Assembly: GCA_021014325.1 (NCBI GenBank)
Contig: CM037473.1
Coordinates: 23,550,822 to 23,614,821, forward strand
Direction of reading: 5' to 3'
Source: Plazaster borealis
Taxonomy: Eukaryota > Echinodermata > Asteroidea > Forcipulatida > Labidiasteridae
Length of the DNA: 64,000 bases
The notes below the pieces were generated by a model. That model was not told the origin of the DNA and made no database searches. It saw only the letters and a list, made by a program, of their open reading frames with translations. Below are positions 22,531 to 33,800 of this stretch, piece after piece (the first letter of the stretch is position 1; each line of letters starts with the position of its first letter). The translations under genes and the position numbers were made by a program.

Positions 22531-23310
22531 CCGTGCATGCCCGGTGACAAGAAGACAATTCCAATCCGGTATTGTTTGAAAATTTATCAAAAAGGAATGG
22601 ACATTATGCAAAACCGGAAACAATAGCAGAGGTGGGTTCAATAATTGAATCAATGCGAAACAAAGTCACTACTGAGTGCGGCGGTGATTAGGAGTCGGTT
22701 CAAATCCTGTAATTCGCAGCAGGTACTGCAAACAATTTAAATGATGTGATAAGTGCATAAGAATGTTACACTGATTTGTGATAAGCACTATGCCTGATAA
22801 TAGTGTCTTTATTTTTTTTTACATCCATCGAACAGCAGTCCACATGTAACATGTAATACCCAAGGCATCTGTATTTCATGTGACGATTAACGCAGCATAA
22901 TGAAGTGATTTATTTGATAGCAAGTCACAAAATTTGCTAACATGCAACTGTTAGCCTTCTTTTATCCAGCCATCACGTAGTTGATGATAGATTGTCCGAC
23001 ATATATGATTTAATGCAGCTTGCAGGTGCAATTGGACTTTTCACACCTACCAATGGGGTTGGCCCACCATAGCCTAGGCCATCAAAAAGACAAGTTACGT
23101 TTCTCCTAGAAGGAATTGGTTTCTATGATAAGTGAAATTACACAAAAGGGACACCCGCTCGTCTTATGCTCAATCAAGTGGAGATATTACATAGAAACAG
23201 CTAGCAAATAACTACTTGGTCCCCTTTTAATCTTGTTAAGCTTTTTAATCTTGGGAAATTCAGAGCATAACTCCTCCACTCAAGATTTTTTTAGCTTGGT
23301 TGAAGAATGT
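22531..23310. other. Unassigned DNA
   Basis: No exon or clear repeat was seen. Confidence 0.4.
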
Positions 23311-23470
23311 AGTCTTGCACCAAGACGTCAGTGATCCATAGTGGATAGTGTAGCCTACTGCACTCGCTGTATATCGTTATAGCGCGCCCTCTTTAAATCC
23401 TGCGCTAAAACGATTTACAACGAGCGCAGTACACTATCCACTATTGATCACTGAGTCTTGGGCCAAGACT
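23311..23470. mobile_element. Foldback MITE of about 160 bp
   Basis: The left arm AGTCTTGCACCAAGAC, GTGATCCATAGTGGATAGTG and GCACTCG pairs with the right arm CGAGCGCAGTACACTATCC and AGTCTTGGGCCAAGACT. It is related to 4255-4479. Confidence 0.75.
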
Positions 23471-23668
23471 AGGTCGAAGGTTATACTGTGATTCGGGGGA
23501 AAAAAACTTCACTTTATTTTGCCAATTTAGGTTGACTCTTCTAGGAAACGTAACACTGTCCTTGCTGAGGATTGCAGAATGTACTGTATATGCAAGGTAA
23601 TCAATCTCAAAGGAATGGTAAAAAAAAATACATTTTTTTAAAATAGTTTTTTGAAGCAAATATAGCTA

Positions 23669-23780
23669 ACATTGATAATTGTCAAAGACTGGCATCCATA
23701 TTTTGTGACCCAACATTTATACAAGACACAACAAACCTGCAAAGGTTTAATTTGACGCACCCACGTCCCAAAATTTCCAG
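23669..23780 (+). mobile_element. Family H fragment
   Basis: AATTGTCAAAGACTGGCATC, CCCAACATTTATACA and AACAAACCTGCAAAGG match the left part of family H. Confidence 0.5.
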
Positions 23781-24250
23781 AAAAAAAATCAACATTTTTA
23801 AGCATTGATTATTCTGAATAGCCCCTTAGTTTTTAAACCTGACAGGTATTGCCAGCGCATGCTTCGTACAGTCATGATATCATTTATCAAGGCTCATTCC
23901 CCAACTCCACATTTCTTTCACTCTCAACCTCTGCCCCGGTTTCAGTTGGTAATAGCTTCCATGTGCGGTAGGATCAATCCTCGGGGGATGGTAATTCACT
24001 GAACACCAGACAGTAGTAGAAATTTATCAAGGTCTGTATTAAGATGCATACTTTTGTTTACAGTTAAAGGTAATGTACAGGATTAGTCAATATAAAAAAA
24101 GAGATGATTAGTTTCAATCTGAAAGCTTACTGATTATGAAGCTCATACCAGAGACCTAATTCTGTTTGAAATAATATAAGTCGAGAATTTAAGTACATTG
24201 CAAACTCGGTATAAAAGAAATCAACCCTAACCATGGGAAGGGCCCATACT

Positions 24251-24736
24251 AGCTCGTTTCTATTGAATATCAGGCACTCTGTCACTCAAATTGTAGCAAA
24301 CTAAGTTTTCTTATAATTGTTACGAGACTACTGCAAGGTACAGGTGGAACCATAACACTGTTGTTAAAACTTCAAGGCCCAATTTCATAGAGATGCTTTT
24401 GCACAAAAAGTAGCTAAACACTACAAAATTGTGCTTACTAGAATAAGGTTACCAGCAAAACTACCATGTCACATGTACAATTTGTGACTGGTATCCTGCT
24501 CATTTCTGCTGAGCAGAACAAGTTTTAAGCAATATTTTTTTTGCGTAAGCAGCTCTTTAAAAATGAGGCCTGATCATAGTTTAAACTTCATTATAACCCT
24601 GCTAAATTCCATCAAAATCAAACAGCATGGTTTGTTTGATTCTGTTGGGCTTGCGCTATGGACTGAGGACTGATTATGGGATCATGCATACCACCACAAT
24701 CAGAGTCCCAACAGTTTTAGTGTGTTGAGTTAAGAG
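24251..24736 (+). repeat. Family J repeat interrupted by a MITE
   Basis: It matches 3879-4215 on both sides of an extra segment of about 200 bp at 24377-24575. Confidence 0.7.
24377..24575. mobile_element. Family I MITE nested in family J
   Basis: It starts GGCCCAATTTCATAGAGATG and ends AAGCAGCTCTTTAAAAATG with inverted termini, and has CATGTCACATGTACAATTTG in the core. The right end is eroded. Confidence 0.75.
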
Positions 24737-25680
24737 TGGGGAGGGATCCTTAAAAAAAAATGAAAACAAAAAAGGCAAGCTCTAGGGGCTGGAGCTTGAG
24801 CTCCCTGAGTGCCCAACCTGGAGCCTCCCACTCGATTTCCCCTTTGATTCTCTCCCTCTTACCAGTCCACCACCTCCACGCCCCTCCCCTGAGGCCCCCT
24901 CCCCCAAGCCCACTCCTCCCTTTGGGTGTGCCACTATGAGGTCACAGCTACACTGTAACCATAGCATGCACAGAGGACTTCCTTGATGATGATGCTTGTA
25001 AAGTTCTACCAAATGAACTGTAAAGTCTGTACACAGATTTGAAAGAAGTACAATTCTTAGTTGATCTCTTACCTTTAAGGCACTGGTGTATTTACCTCTG
25101 TTGGAAAGGAGGTTAGAGATTTCACAACGTGTATGATGAGGTTTGGTTCAAACTGGGACGATTTCTAGATTGTATTCATGCATCACGATTACAATGTCCC
25201 TAGACTTTTTAATTCACTGTCGTCGCTGGGCTCTGGAAAAAAAAAGACGGGAGTGAACATGCACTTGGGGCCCTTGGGGTAATTGAGCCTGGTAATGGAA
25301 AATTTGTGGGAGTAAATGGTTCCTGCTTTTGTAGGAATTTTCAAAGAGTTGGAAATGATTACTGTGACAAAGGGGTATCAGGGAGAACGTAATTGGCAAT
25401 TCCCTTTTGGTCCTTATCTGCTGAAGTGAATTAAATGAGATTTATGGGGCATTCAAGTTTGAATGAACATGTGTGTGATTGTAGTAGACTTTGCATGGAT
25501 AAGTTTTGCCAGGGTAAAAGAGTAAATGTTTAAAGAAATTGTACCAAATATATATATATATATACATATTTTTCATTTCAGTATATGAAGTAATGCTACT
25601 CATGACATCACATTTACATGCCATAGCTAACTATCCTCTCTGGATTCTCCCTGCAGGAATCCTGCATAATAAACTTATAT
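24737..25680. other. Unassigned DNA with a C-rich tract and (TA)n
   Basis: 24781-24930 is GC- and pyrimidine-rich. 24881-24905 holds four C runs, so the minus strand could form a quadruplex. A (TA)n run lies at 25547-25564. No exon was recognised. Confidence 0.45.
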
Positions 25681-25681
25681 C

Positions 25682-26400
25682 ATAAACAGCCTCCATCCTC
25701 CGAAACGAACTCTTTGATAAATGATTTTGCATGTATGTCAGATCACTGCTTCAATTCTTTAAAATCCACTGATGAGTTTGTGTAGTATCCCCACTGCCTC
25801 AATCCTCCAAAATCAACCGATATAAATTATGCTTGATCCCTACTGCCTCAATCCTCCAAAATCAACCAATATAGTTTATGCTTGATCCCTACTGCCTCAA
25901 TCCTCCAAAATCAACCGATGTAAATTATGCTTGATCCCTACTGCCTCAATCCTCCAAAATCAACCGATATAAGTTTATGCTTGATCCCTACTGCCTCAAT
26001 CCTCCAAAATCAACCAATATGAGTTTATGTTTGATTCCTACTGCCTTAATCCTCCAAAATCAACCGATATGGGTTTATGCATAGGATCCCTACTGCCTCA
26101 CCCCTCCAAAATCAACCGATATAAGTTTATGTTTGATCCCTACTGCCTCAATCCTCCAAAATCAACTGATATGAGTTTTTGTAGGACCCTTACTGCCACA
26201 ATCCTTCAAAACCAACCAATATGAGTTTATATAGGATCCATACTGCCCCAATTCTCCAAATCAACTGATATGAAAATTAGTTTATGTAGGATCCCTACTG
26301 CCTCAAATCTCCAAATCAACTGATATAAGATGTGCAGGGTGCCTTGTGCCTTCATGGAGGCCAAGTGAATGGCTACCATGCTCTAGTCCTCCAAAATCAT
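25682..26400 (+). repeat. Minisatellite, about 50-bp unit, roughly 12 copies
   Basis: Each unit has TCCCTACTGCCTCAATCCTC and CAAAATCAACCGATAT, then a variable AAGTTTATGCTTGA or GTTTATGTAGGA linker. The centre copies (25795-26160) are nearly identical and both edges are diverged. The unit length is not a multiple of three, so it is not coding. Confidence 0.9.
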
Positions 26401-27295
26401 CAAAGCCTCCGTTTAATTTTGAAGGCCCCTTCAGGAAGGTTAGGGTTAAAGGTATAGGCATGCCCAAAGTTACACAGGGCTAACATTATGGGTTTCAGGA
26501 AGATGCAATAACAAAAATGACAAGTCCAATTGAAAAATAAGGACAACATTGAAAGGAAACCTTTAATAAGAAAAGAAGAAAAAATACCAGTGAAAAAGCT
26601 GGTGGGCAAGTGAAATGACAACCTACATTAATTGGTCCCGCTGGCTAGTCACTGGAAACGTTCTGGGCAAACCTATGACATGTCCCATGGGTTTGTTTAA
26701 AATAACGCAATGTATGCCTCGACATGAAATCATCTGTCAAAAACTTAACCTATTTTACTACACGATCGATCTCCGGTCGCCGAACAGACATTTACCACTC
26801 GAATACAAGCTACACATAAATTTCCCAATGTGTTGTCCTTCCCCAGTACAAGAAATATAATTTTCAGATCAATATCAATAAATAGAAGTCTGCAAGATGT
26901 GTTTGCTAGCGATGGCCTCTTTTGATATCAACAAAAAGTACAAGCATGAGAAAAATATGTGTCACTCGCACGTAGCGCCAACTCAGGCCCCATCACTGAT
27001 ATCCAGGATCAGGTATGAAAAAAGCAATTGCCCACCAATCTTGGTATGGGAAGATACGCGGCTGGTTTCCCCCTGTAGCTGCCCTTCTGTGTGAGTAGTA
27101 TCTGCCGTGGTTCCCAGGCTGGGCTGCATGCGATGTTTGCCTTGCGTATCGTATCACAACTCAAATAGTAATATCACTGTGATCCCTCAGTGAATGGCAG
27201 GCTGTATCTACACGACGAAGATCATCAACGAGAACAAAACAAATGATGATAATACAAAAATAACAGATCTGCCCTTTTTTGGTATGAATTCGCCC
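26401..27295. other. Unassigned, apparently single-copy DNA
   Basis: Short frames at 26615-26860 and 26897-27094 have no recognised domain. No repeat copy was seen. Confidence 0.4.
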
Positions 27296-27363
27296 TGTGA
27301 ATTATGCAGTGGTTTTGAAAATGAACAAGTGTCCATTTACATCATCCACTGCATAATTTCACA
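27296..27363. other. 68-nt imperfect hairpin
   Basis: TGTGAATTATGCAGTGG pairs with CCACTGCATAATTTCACA (one bulge) and pairing resumes nearer the loop (AAATG/CATTT), leaving a loop of about 10 nt. The size fits a pre-miRNA or a tiny foldback element. Neither is proven. Confidence 0.45.
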
Positions 27364-27555
27364 ATGTAATACTCATTATGAAAAGTTGAGGGTGATAGTC
27401 TTTCATGGTTGAGTTCTCAAATAAATAATGAACAGAACATTTTGTTTTCATATTTGAAACTACTGATGCATTTTAATTGTTTCATTTGTCATGATTTCAT
27501 CTTCAAGAGATGTAGTATCTTGAAAAAATGTAGTGTAGGTTCGGCAATTATTATG

Positions 27556-27720
27556 CGTGTCGTGGCAGAGCAGTCTTGTGCATCGGACTCAAGTTCCGAT
27601 GGCTGAATCATTGGACGGTGGCTGCGATATCTGGTTATAACACATGCCCTTTAGCAAGGTATTTAACCATAACTGCTTCTCTTAACCCAGGTTTATAAAT
27701 GGGTACTAACCAGGGCTGAG
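27556..27720 (+). mobile_element. Leu-tRNA SINE, diverged
   Basis: GTGTCGTGGCAGAGCAGTC, CGGACTCAAGTTCCG and the body AGCAAGGTATTTAACCATAA match the Leu-SINE. Box B is degraded. Confidence 0.65.
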
Positions 27721-28304
27721 TTAGTATTATGTTGGATGAACCCCTCAGAGTGTATCTTTTGGAAGGGCAAATTCATTTATATTCTCTAGCTTTCAATGAG
27801 CACAACATCCAATCATGATCCAACCACTCTTGTGAAAATTTTATCCATTTCAGTGGTAAGGTTTTAGTGCAAAATAAGCATGGGTAATGTTTTGTCATGG
27901 ATTTTGTGCCCCTTTTCTATCACTTACTCACTAACTCTACCGCATAGACATCTGGGGTTTGTCGCGCTGATCGTCTACTATATGTCCACGGTAATAGTAG
28001 CTTGGTTCCAGAGCCTGTCCACCTTGCTGGGTGGTTGCAGTTGCTTGATCCAAGATGTTCTCGGGCAACCTCTCTGTGGTGATGAACTAGGTGTTCATCA
28101 GTGTTAAGTTTGGTTCTTTGGACGACCTCAGGGTTATTTCAGTTGTGGCAATAAAAATAAGAAACAGAGATAATTTTTTTATATTTTTTATATTTACTGA
28201 ACTGTTAGGAGGAGGTTTGGACTTGAAAACCTTCAGAATACATTTACTAAATCTTTACTAGATCTAATTGTTAGGTGTTTAAAAATACACTAGACTGAAG
28301 GACT
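27721..28304. other. Unassigned, GC-richer at 27900-28130
   Basis: Open frames exist on both strands across 27900-28110, but no domain was recognised. It could be an old retroelement piece. Confidence 0.35.
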
Positions 28305-28390
28305 TGTTTGACTATAAGGTTACCGGCCATTAGTGATAAAATTACTGGACTCTGGCCAGTGGTCCAGTGGGTATTACAAGCCCTGAACAG
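28305..28390 (-). repeat. Family K repeat, antisense
   Basis: TTACTGGACTCTGGCCAGTG, GTCCAGTG and CAAGCCCTG match the reverse of 6369-6463. Confidence 0.5.
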
Positions 28391-29104
28391 GGAAAATACT
28401 TTTACGAAACAAAAACTGGTTATCTTTTATTAGAAATATCAACATTCACTGGTGACTGCTCAGCGGGGCTCCCCTTTAACTAGCCACCGTATCCTGGTAA
28501 CCAGGGACAAACAAATCCCTGTCCTGCAATTCTACTTTTCAAACTGCGCTGGGGAAAAAAAAGTCCAGAAAAACCCAGGAATCTGCAGGCTTGTTTACTT
28601 GCAGATGCTAACATGTGTCCCGGATACAGTGTGTATTTTCAGGTGCATGGAGGGGTTGTCTGACGCATTGTACTTTTGTCTCTTGTGGAGGTGTACCATC
28701 CCTCCTATACGTTACATCACTTTGCGGTACAACGTGCAAAGGTTACACTCTTGACTGTAGCGTTTTTTCTTGTTCTGCTTTTCTTTGTGGGAAAATGTTG
28801 AAGCAGGGTTTGGAGTTTGTTTGTCTATGGAATCGGTTGTTGACTTGGACGGTGGTTTTTGTGAGTTGGAAGGGTGGGAATACATTGCTTTGTGAGTGCT
28901 GTTGTTAACGTACGTTGGAGCAACCTGAAATGTGTAATGATGCCCTTTAGATTTATTTGAGTTTCCTTGAGTTTCTGTTATGTGAGTTTCTTTGAGTGCT
29001 TTAAGTAGACCACGCAGTTAAATTTCCTTTTTACTTCAATGGACCCTGATTTGAGTCTTTGGACTGAAGTCGCGGAATGTGAATGAGATTTTTTTCTTCT
29101 TTCA
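28391..29104. other. Unassigned DNA with one short palindrome
   Basis: CCTGGTAACCAGG at 28493-28505 is a perfect 6-1-6 inverted repeat. No exon was recognised. Confidence 0.4.
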
Positions 29105-29330
29105 TTGTTATATCTTTGTAGTGAAACCAATGAACCCCCAAAAGTGCCTTGCACTTTCATTCGTAGGCCTGAAGATGTCTGTTAAGAGAAGATATTGAAG
29201 TAATCTCAGTTTTTGATGTGAGAGGAAAAAGCCCAGCCGAGAAAACCCACGCAATCACGTCTGGACTAAAAACCCAATCCACATGCAAGGCTCTGGTCAG
29301 AAGTGGGATTTGAACCGGTCTACAGCTAGA
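29105..29330 (-). mobile_element. tRNA-derived SINE, type 2, antisense
   Basis: AACCCAATCCACATGCAAGG and GGGATTTGAACCGG are the reverse of the head in the copy at 37473. The body shares CGTAGGCCTGAAGAT and GAGAAGAT with 33522-33800. Confidence 0.65.
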
Positions 29331-29337
29331 GGTCCAA

Positions 29338-29453
29338 CAGTTTCATGACACTGTTTACCGTGGAATAATTTTCTTACGACTCCCTATAAAGCACGTAAAT
29401 CTATGTGTCATAAGCGCAGAATTCCACAGTAAGCAGAGCCATGAAATTGGCAC
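29338..29453. mobile_element. Foldback element related to family I
   Basis: AGTTTCATGACACTGTTTACC and GTGGAAT at the left pair with ATTCCACAGTAAGCAGAGCC and ATGAAATTGG at the right. Confidence 0.65.
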
Positions 29454-30066
29454 TGATCCCCCGAAAGATAATCAGTAACTATGATATGAAAAGAGACAGA
29501 TTACAATGAACCCAACCTCATTGTCAGCAATTGAAGGGAAAAATTTTATTTCAACATTTATGATTCTCGTGCTTGCAATTTTTCAACTGATCGGCTGATT
29601 TCCTCATTTTTGGTTTCTCATCTGTGACATTGAAAATTTAAAAACACAGCACAAAGTCTTGCTGTGGCCTGGCTCTTTTTCTGGAGTTGTATGGCTGTGA
29701 TACTGCTCCCCTTCTCAACTAGCCTACTGGTCTACCAGTTAGCAGCCCATCTGTAAACCCACTGGTCGCTGGGCTGTAGGCTGGTAGAAATTGACCCCTT
29801 TAAGGGGCATGCATGTGCAAATATAGGTCAACATTGCCTCGAAGTTCAAGGGCGATATGTAAAGTGTAACTACAGGTACATGCTTCTATATTTACAACCA
29901 GGCTGTTTACAACACCTGTGTGTCGTGAGTTTGCTCAATTGTACTTACATCATCAGACACCTGTGCCCAACAATTATACTTTGACATGATCCAATTGAAG
30001 GATTGGTACATGAAGTCACCTTACATGTAAATATGGATGACTCAAAAGCTTCCATATAAATCAAGC

Positions 30067-30215
30067 CTTGAATTTCATCTTTGAGAGGGCAAGGTCATTT
30101 TCATTTTGCAAAGGGCACTTCCATGTTCCATTGGAAAAACATAAAGTCTATGGGAAACTTTTGAAGGGGCACCAAGGCCAAGACTAGGGGCAACAGAGGC
30201 CATGACCTGCAAGGC
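30067..30215 (-). repeat. Family E2 repeat, antisense
   Basis: It matches the reverse of 39480-39655: ATGAAAATGG..., CATAGACTTTA..., GGTGCCCCTTCAA, TTGCC and GGCCATGGCC-like phrases. Confidence 0.7.
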
Positions 30216-30535
30216 CTTGGTGTTATTCATTGGACCATTTCACCTGACCCAATAACATTCGGTCACCTCTTCCTGTTTACGAAAGATTTGACTTCTATCA
30301 ATATAATGAAGCTCTATGAAGTAAATTCATTGGAAACATTTGCTGTAATTCTTTGCCCTGTATTAACAATAGGGCTCAATCGTAACATTAATGATTTGCC
30401 TGAAAAGTTTTATTTTTGTGGTGCAAATGGATCTTTTCGGTGCGGGGTATTCGCCGACGTACATTTTGTAAAAGCTTCAAATAATCAAAACTGCACTAAA
30501 GTTCAACAATTCATTTATTACGAATCAATTGTTGT

Positions 30536-30724
30536 AAACTTGAGTATTATCCCTGGCTATACGGCTGTTACTGGTTGAATGGCTTCAGGCTGGCACCCCC
30601 GAACAAAGATATTGACAAAATAGGGAGACTGCCAACAAAGAGCTCAATTGGTAGAGCCCCGGCACGTTAATCCGGAGGTCGCAGGTTCAAGTCCCGCTCT
30701 AGCTCATTTTTCTTTGTTCAACCC
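30536..30724 (+). mobile_element. Asn-type tRNA-derived SINE, plus copy
   Basis: TATCCCTGGCTATACGGCTG and ATTGACAAAATAGGGAGAC lead into a tRNA-like head: box A AGCTCAATTGGTAGAGC, a CACGTTAATCC anticodon arm, and box B GGTTCAAGTCC. It ends TTTTTCTTTGTTCAACCC. Other copies: 49520-49672 (plus), and 33081-33199 and 56577-56900 (minus). Confidence 0.8.
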
Positions 30725-30967
30725 AAAAAACTTTAAATTGTTTTTTTTTTTGCTGATTTCGTTCCCTTGTCATAATAGTCCCATACGTGATGACTGAAAA
30801 TTAGAAATGAAGTCTGCAGTTTATTAATAACCACTGATTAAAACTAGATTATGAGTTTCATTTCCTGTGGAGATGAGGCAATAGAAGCTGTGGAAGGATC
30901 ATATGTAATAACTTGCATCATGGATAAAGAATAATAATACTTTGGTTTAACTATACACCATGCTGTA

Positions 30968-31100
30968 TACTCAATGGTGTCCCAAGTCCTGTGGACAAAA
31001 ATCCACAGGCATAATACTCAGGTGGGATTCGAACCCATGACCCACGCAATCTAGAGCAGATATCTTAACCACCAGAACCGCAAGCCAGCCAGTTCCTGTA
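30968..31100 (-). mobile_element. tRNA-derived SINE, third type, antisense
   Basis: CAGGTGGGATTCGAACCCAT is box B in reverse, followed by GATATCTTAACCACCAGAAC. The body has GTCCTGTGGACAAAAATCCA. Confidence 0.65.
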
Positions 31101-31204
31101 ATAAGCAACTGTTACTGCAAACAATTTAGAAAGGTAATAACTTGCATTGGGGATGAAATAAAGTAATGTTTTGGTTTAGCCAGACACCAATGTGATAGTA
31201 AGTA

Positions 31205-31870
31205 TGCAGGGTCATGGAATGTGGGGGACTTGGGTTCGAATCCAAGCTGGTCAAGTTTTGAGATGTGCCCTACTTCTTCATATAAAAATTGATATAAATC
31301 CTGTAGTACAATCGCTATGAAATTTGAGATTTTATGTTTTCGTCCATTAAGCTTTGTGCAAATTTTGCCTGCAGGAGTATAGGCTCTTTGACTCTTTTTT
31401 AAACATGTGATGTCACAGAGTACATGGTATGTACGCAGTGCTTTCTGAATCTAGCGAGAAAAGAAAATCCACAGGCTACTTTGGTGGGATTAAAACCCAC
31501 AAAACCCCTGCATTCTGGAGTAGATGTCTTAACCGCGAGCAGTGCCCAATGACCCAAAAATGTAATTGATTTACCGGGTAAACAATTTAATTGATGTACC
31601 AGGTAATGATTACATCGGGGATAAAGTATATTATTTGGTTTTACCCTTACACAGATGTGTGATGAGCACTCTAACCTGTGCAAAAGAGAGAGACATTGTG
31701 CATTCCAGAGCCTTTCTGGCAGGCAAGATACTACACTGGTCGTATGGGAAATTTCACATTTTGTGTCATAACTTCCACATAAACTTCAAGAGTTACAAAA
31801 GTAACAGCTGAACAAGGTTTTTTTTAATCAAAAGTTGATAACAATCAGAACAATCTCCATTAAATATAAA
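31205..31870. repeat. Composite of SINE heads and an unnamed dispersed repeat
   Basis: GACTTGGGTTCGAATCCAAG (31229-31248) is a plus-strand SINE head. 31440-31560 is an antisense third-type SINE. 31680-31860 matches the reverse of 45985-46225 through CTTTCTGGCAGGCAAGATAC and AACAGCTGAACAA. Confidence 0.5.
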
Positions 31871-32264
31871 AGGTTTAATGTTTTCTACCTTTGAGCTTTG
31901 TGGCTCTTTTGTAAACGTGATGTCACAGGTTACTTACATGGTCTGTACAAAAAACAAAAAAAACCTTTACCCCTCCTGCTGTACCCCATCATCGGTCCCC
32001 CTAATGACCCCTCTCCTGTTATGTAGCCCTCCTTCACCCTCACCCCTTCCTGTTACCTCTAAACACACACCCCTTCACTCACATTTCCAGCCCTCCTTGT
32101 CAGTTGGGATTTCCCCTCCTATGACCCACCTGTTACTGGGCTCTAACCTAGTCGTAGAAGTGCTTCCCCCATTGCTTGCATTCACAATTCAAATCCAACA
32201 AATTGAAATGTTGATTTCCAAAAGTTTCAAGCTATCTTGGTATTAAGTGTGGTGCCAGGTTGCA
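31871..32264 (+). other. Repeat edge followed by a C-rich tract
   Basis: 31885-31950 resembles 31375-31440 (GTGATGTCACAG...TACATGGT). The C-rich run 31968-32120 then interrupts it. The 122-codon frame across this is judged non-coding. Confidence 0.4.
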
Positions 32265-32405
32265 GGCCATGGCCTCTGTTGCCCTGGTCTTGGCCTTGGT
32301 GCCCCTTCACATAAGTTTCCCATAGACTTTAAGACTTTCAAATGGAAGTGCACTTTGCAAAACGAAAATGGCCTCGCCCTCTTAAAGATGAAATGTCAGA
32401 CCTGA
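32265..32405 (+). repeat. Family E2 repeat
   Basis: GGCCATGGCCTCTGTTGCCC, TTGGTGCCCCTTCA and CATAGACTTTAAG match 39480-39655. Confidence 0.75.
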
Positions 32406-33080
32406 AGCTGATACATAAAAATTATTGTCCTGCCATTTAAAAACAAAAAGTAGGATAGTGTCATCATGCACAATTATAAATTGTCTGTTTACCCACCTAC
32501 CCAGCTCAATTTTCAATTTGAAACAATTTATGGTTTTTTCCTTTTTTTTTTTTTTTTTTAATTAAAAATCAAATTTCCATTTTCAATTATTTTCTTTGAC
32601 TCACCCACTCATATTTTTGAAAAAAAGAAGAAGATAATTCTAAGTGAGGACTTATAATAGTGTCTTTTACTTTAAATCGTTTATATCCTTGTACTTTGTT
32701 GACTGCTTTTACATTGACCAGTATAAGGGAGTAGCCTCAGGGCATGGAATTGGGACATTAACTAGAGGGTCATGCTACCTTTTTATACTCTGACTCACAG
32801 AACAGAAACATGCACTGTCTAGAAATAAATAGGTATAGGTCTCAATCATAGAAGTAGAACCCGGAGAACGTTGAGTGAGTCATTAACCACGCGACTCAGA
32901 TGTGAGACCATTTTATGAATGCGCGCCTGGCCTTTTATTGCGCCGTGTTTTTGCGCATGTATGGCAAAATGTTATCATGTGACATGCATATGGCAAAATT
33001 TGCCGTATTCTATATTATTCAGATCGACCAATTAAAAAATATATATAAATACGCGTCTTTAATAATCTATGGTCTTAATA
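32406..33080. other. Unassigned AT-rich DNA
   Basis: A poly-T/A run lies at about 32540-32570. No exon was recognised. Confidence 0.4.
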
Positions 33081-33199
33081 GACAATTTGGGTTGAACAAA
33101 TTTTTTTTATACTAGAACTGGACTTGAACCTGCGACTTCCAGATTAACGTGCCAGTGCTCTACCAACTGAGCTGTCTAGCCCTAATGTTGGTGGTCTTG
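33081..33199 (-). mobile_element. Asn-type SINE, antisense
   Basis: ACTGGACTTGAACCTGCGAC, AGATTAACGTGCCAGTGC and TCTACCAACTGAGCTGTCTA are box B, anticodon arm and box A in reverse. Confidence 0.75.
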
Positions 33200-33298
33200 A
33201 TAATCAGTGAGAGTTTTTTATTTAACTTTGACTTTACCCCACTGTTAATTACCAATCCTGTACTTTGTCTGTGAGTTTAACCCTATCAGTGCTCTGTA

Positions 33299-33340
33299 TT
33301 ACATTACATGTAATGCCAATTACATTACATGTAATGCCAA
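33299..33340 (+). repeat. Two perfect 21-bp repeats, each with a palindrome
   Basis: The 21-bp unit (TTACATTACATGTAATGCC plus AA) occurs twice head to tail. ATTACATGTAAT within it is a perfect dyad. Confidence 0.85.
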
Positions 33341-33521
33341 GCATTAATTTTTGAGCTGTGAATTACTAATTTTTTTTTAAATTGCAAAAATCCTAGATAA
33401 AAAAGACTGTGTCAATTCATACATTAGAAGTTCAAAGGGTGACTTTCAAAACTTTCTCAAAGGTCATTTTAAGGTCACGTGTGTTTTACCAATACAAATG
33501 GGTTATTATTTACATCTTTCT

Positions 33522-33800
33522 GTTAGTGAAACCAAGGGACCCTCTAGCGCTGTGACCCGTAGGCCTGAAGATACCTGTGTAGAGAAGATGGTGAAGAAAT
33601 GTTAGTTTTAGATGTGGGAGGAAGACCCCAAAATAGGGAAAACCTATATGCAATTAAGTATGGACTGAAAACCCAATCCACACGCAAGGCTCCGGTCTGG
33701 GATTTGAATCGGGGTCACAGAGGTGAAAGGCACGGTGCTTCTGTTCGGGATTTTAACCAGTGTCACAGAGGTGAAAGGCAGGGAATAAACCACTTAACCA
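33522..33800 (-). mobile_element. Type 2 SINE, antisense, with duplicated head
   Basis: AACCCAATCCACACGCAAGG and GGGATTTGAATCGGGGTCAC mark the reverse head. A second GGGATTTTAACCAGTGTCAC and CAGAGGTGAAAGGCA follow about 48 bp later, so the head is duplicated. Confidence 0.65.

Noticed and set aside
26027..26224. 65-codon repetitive ORF
   Set aside because: It is the minisatellite, whose 50-bp unit shifts frame every copy.
25682..26400. CRISPR-like array of repeats and spacers
   Set aside because: Units are contiguous with no unique spacers and the genome is eukaryotic.
30633..30706. Possible functional tRNA gene (Asn-like)
   Set aside because: Box A and box B are good, but the same head recurs with the same SINE body and tail at 49520, 33081 and 56577, and the acceptor ends do not pair properly.
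31878..32246. 122-codon ORF rich in Pro/Leu/Ser
   Set aside because: It crosses a repeat edge and a C-rich low-complexity tract, so the composition explains it.
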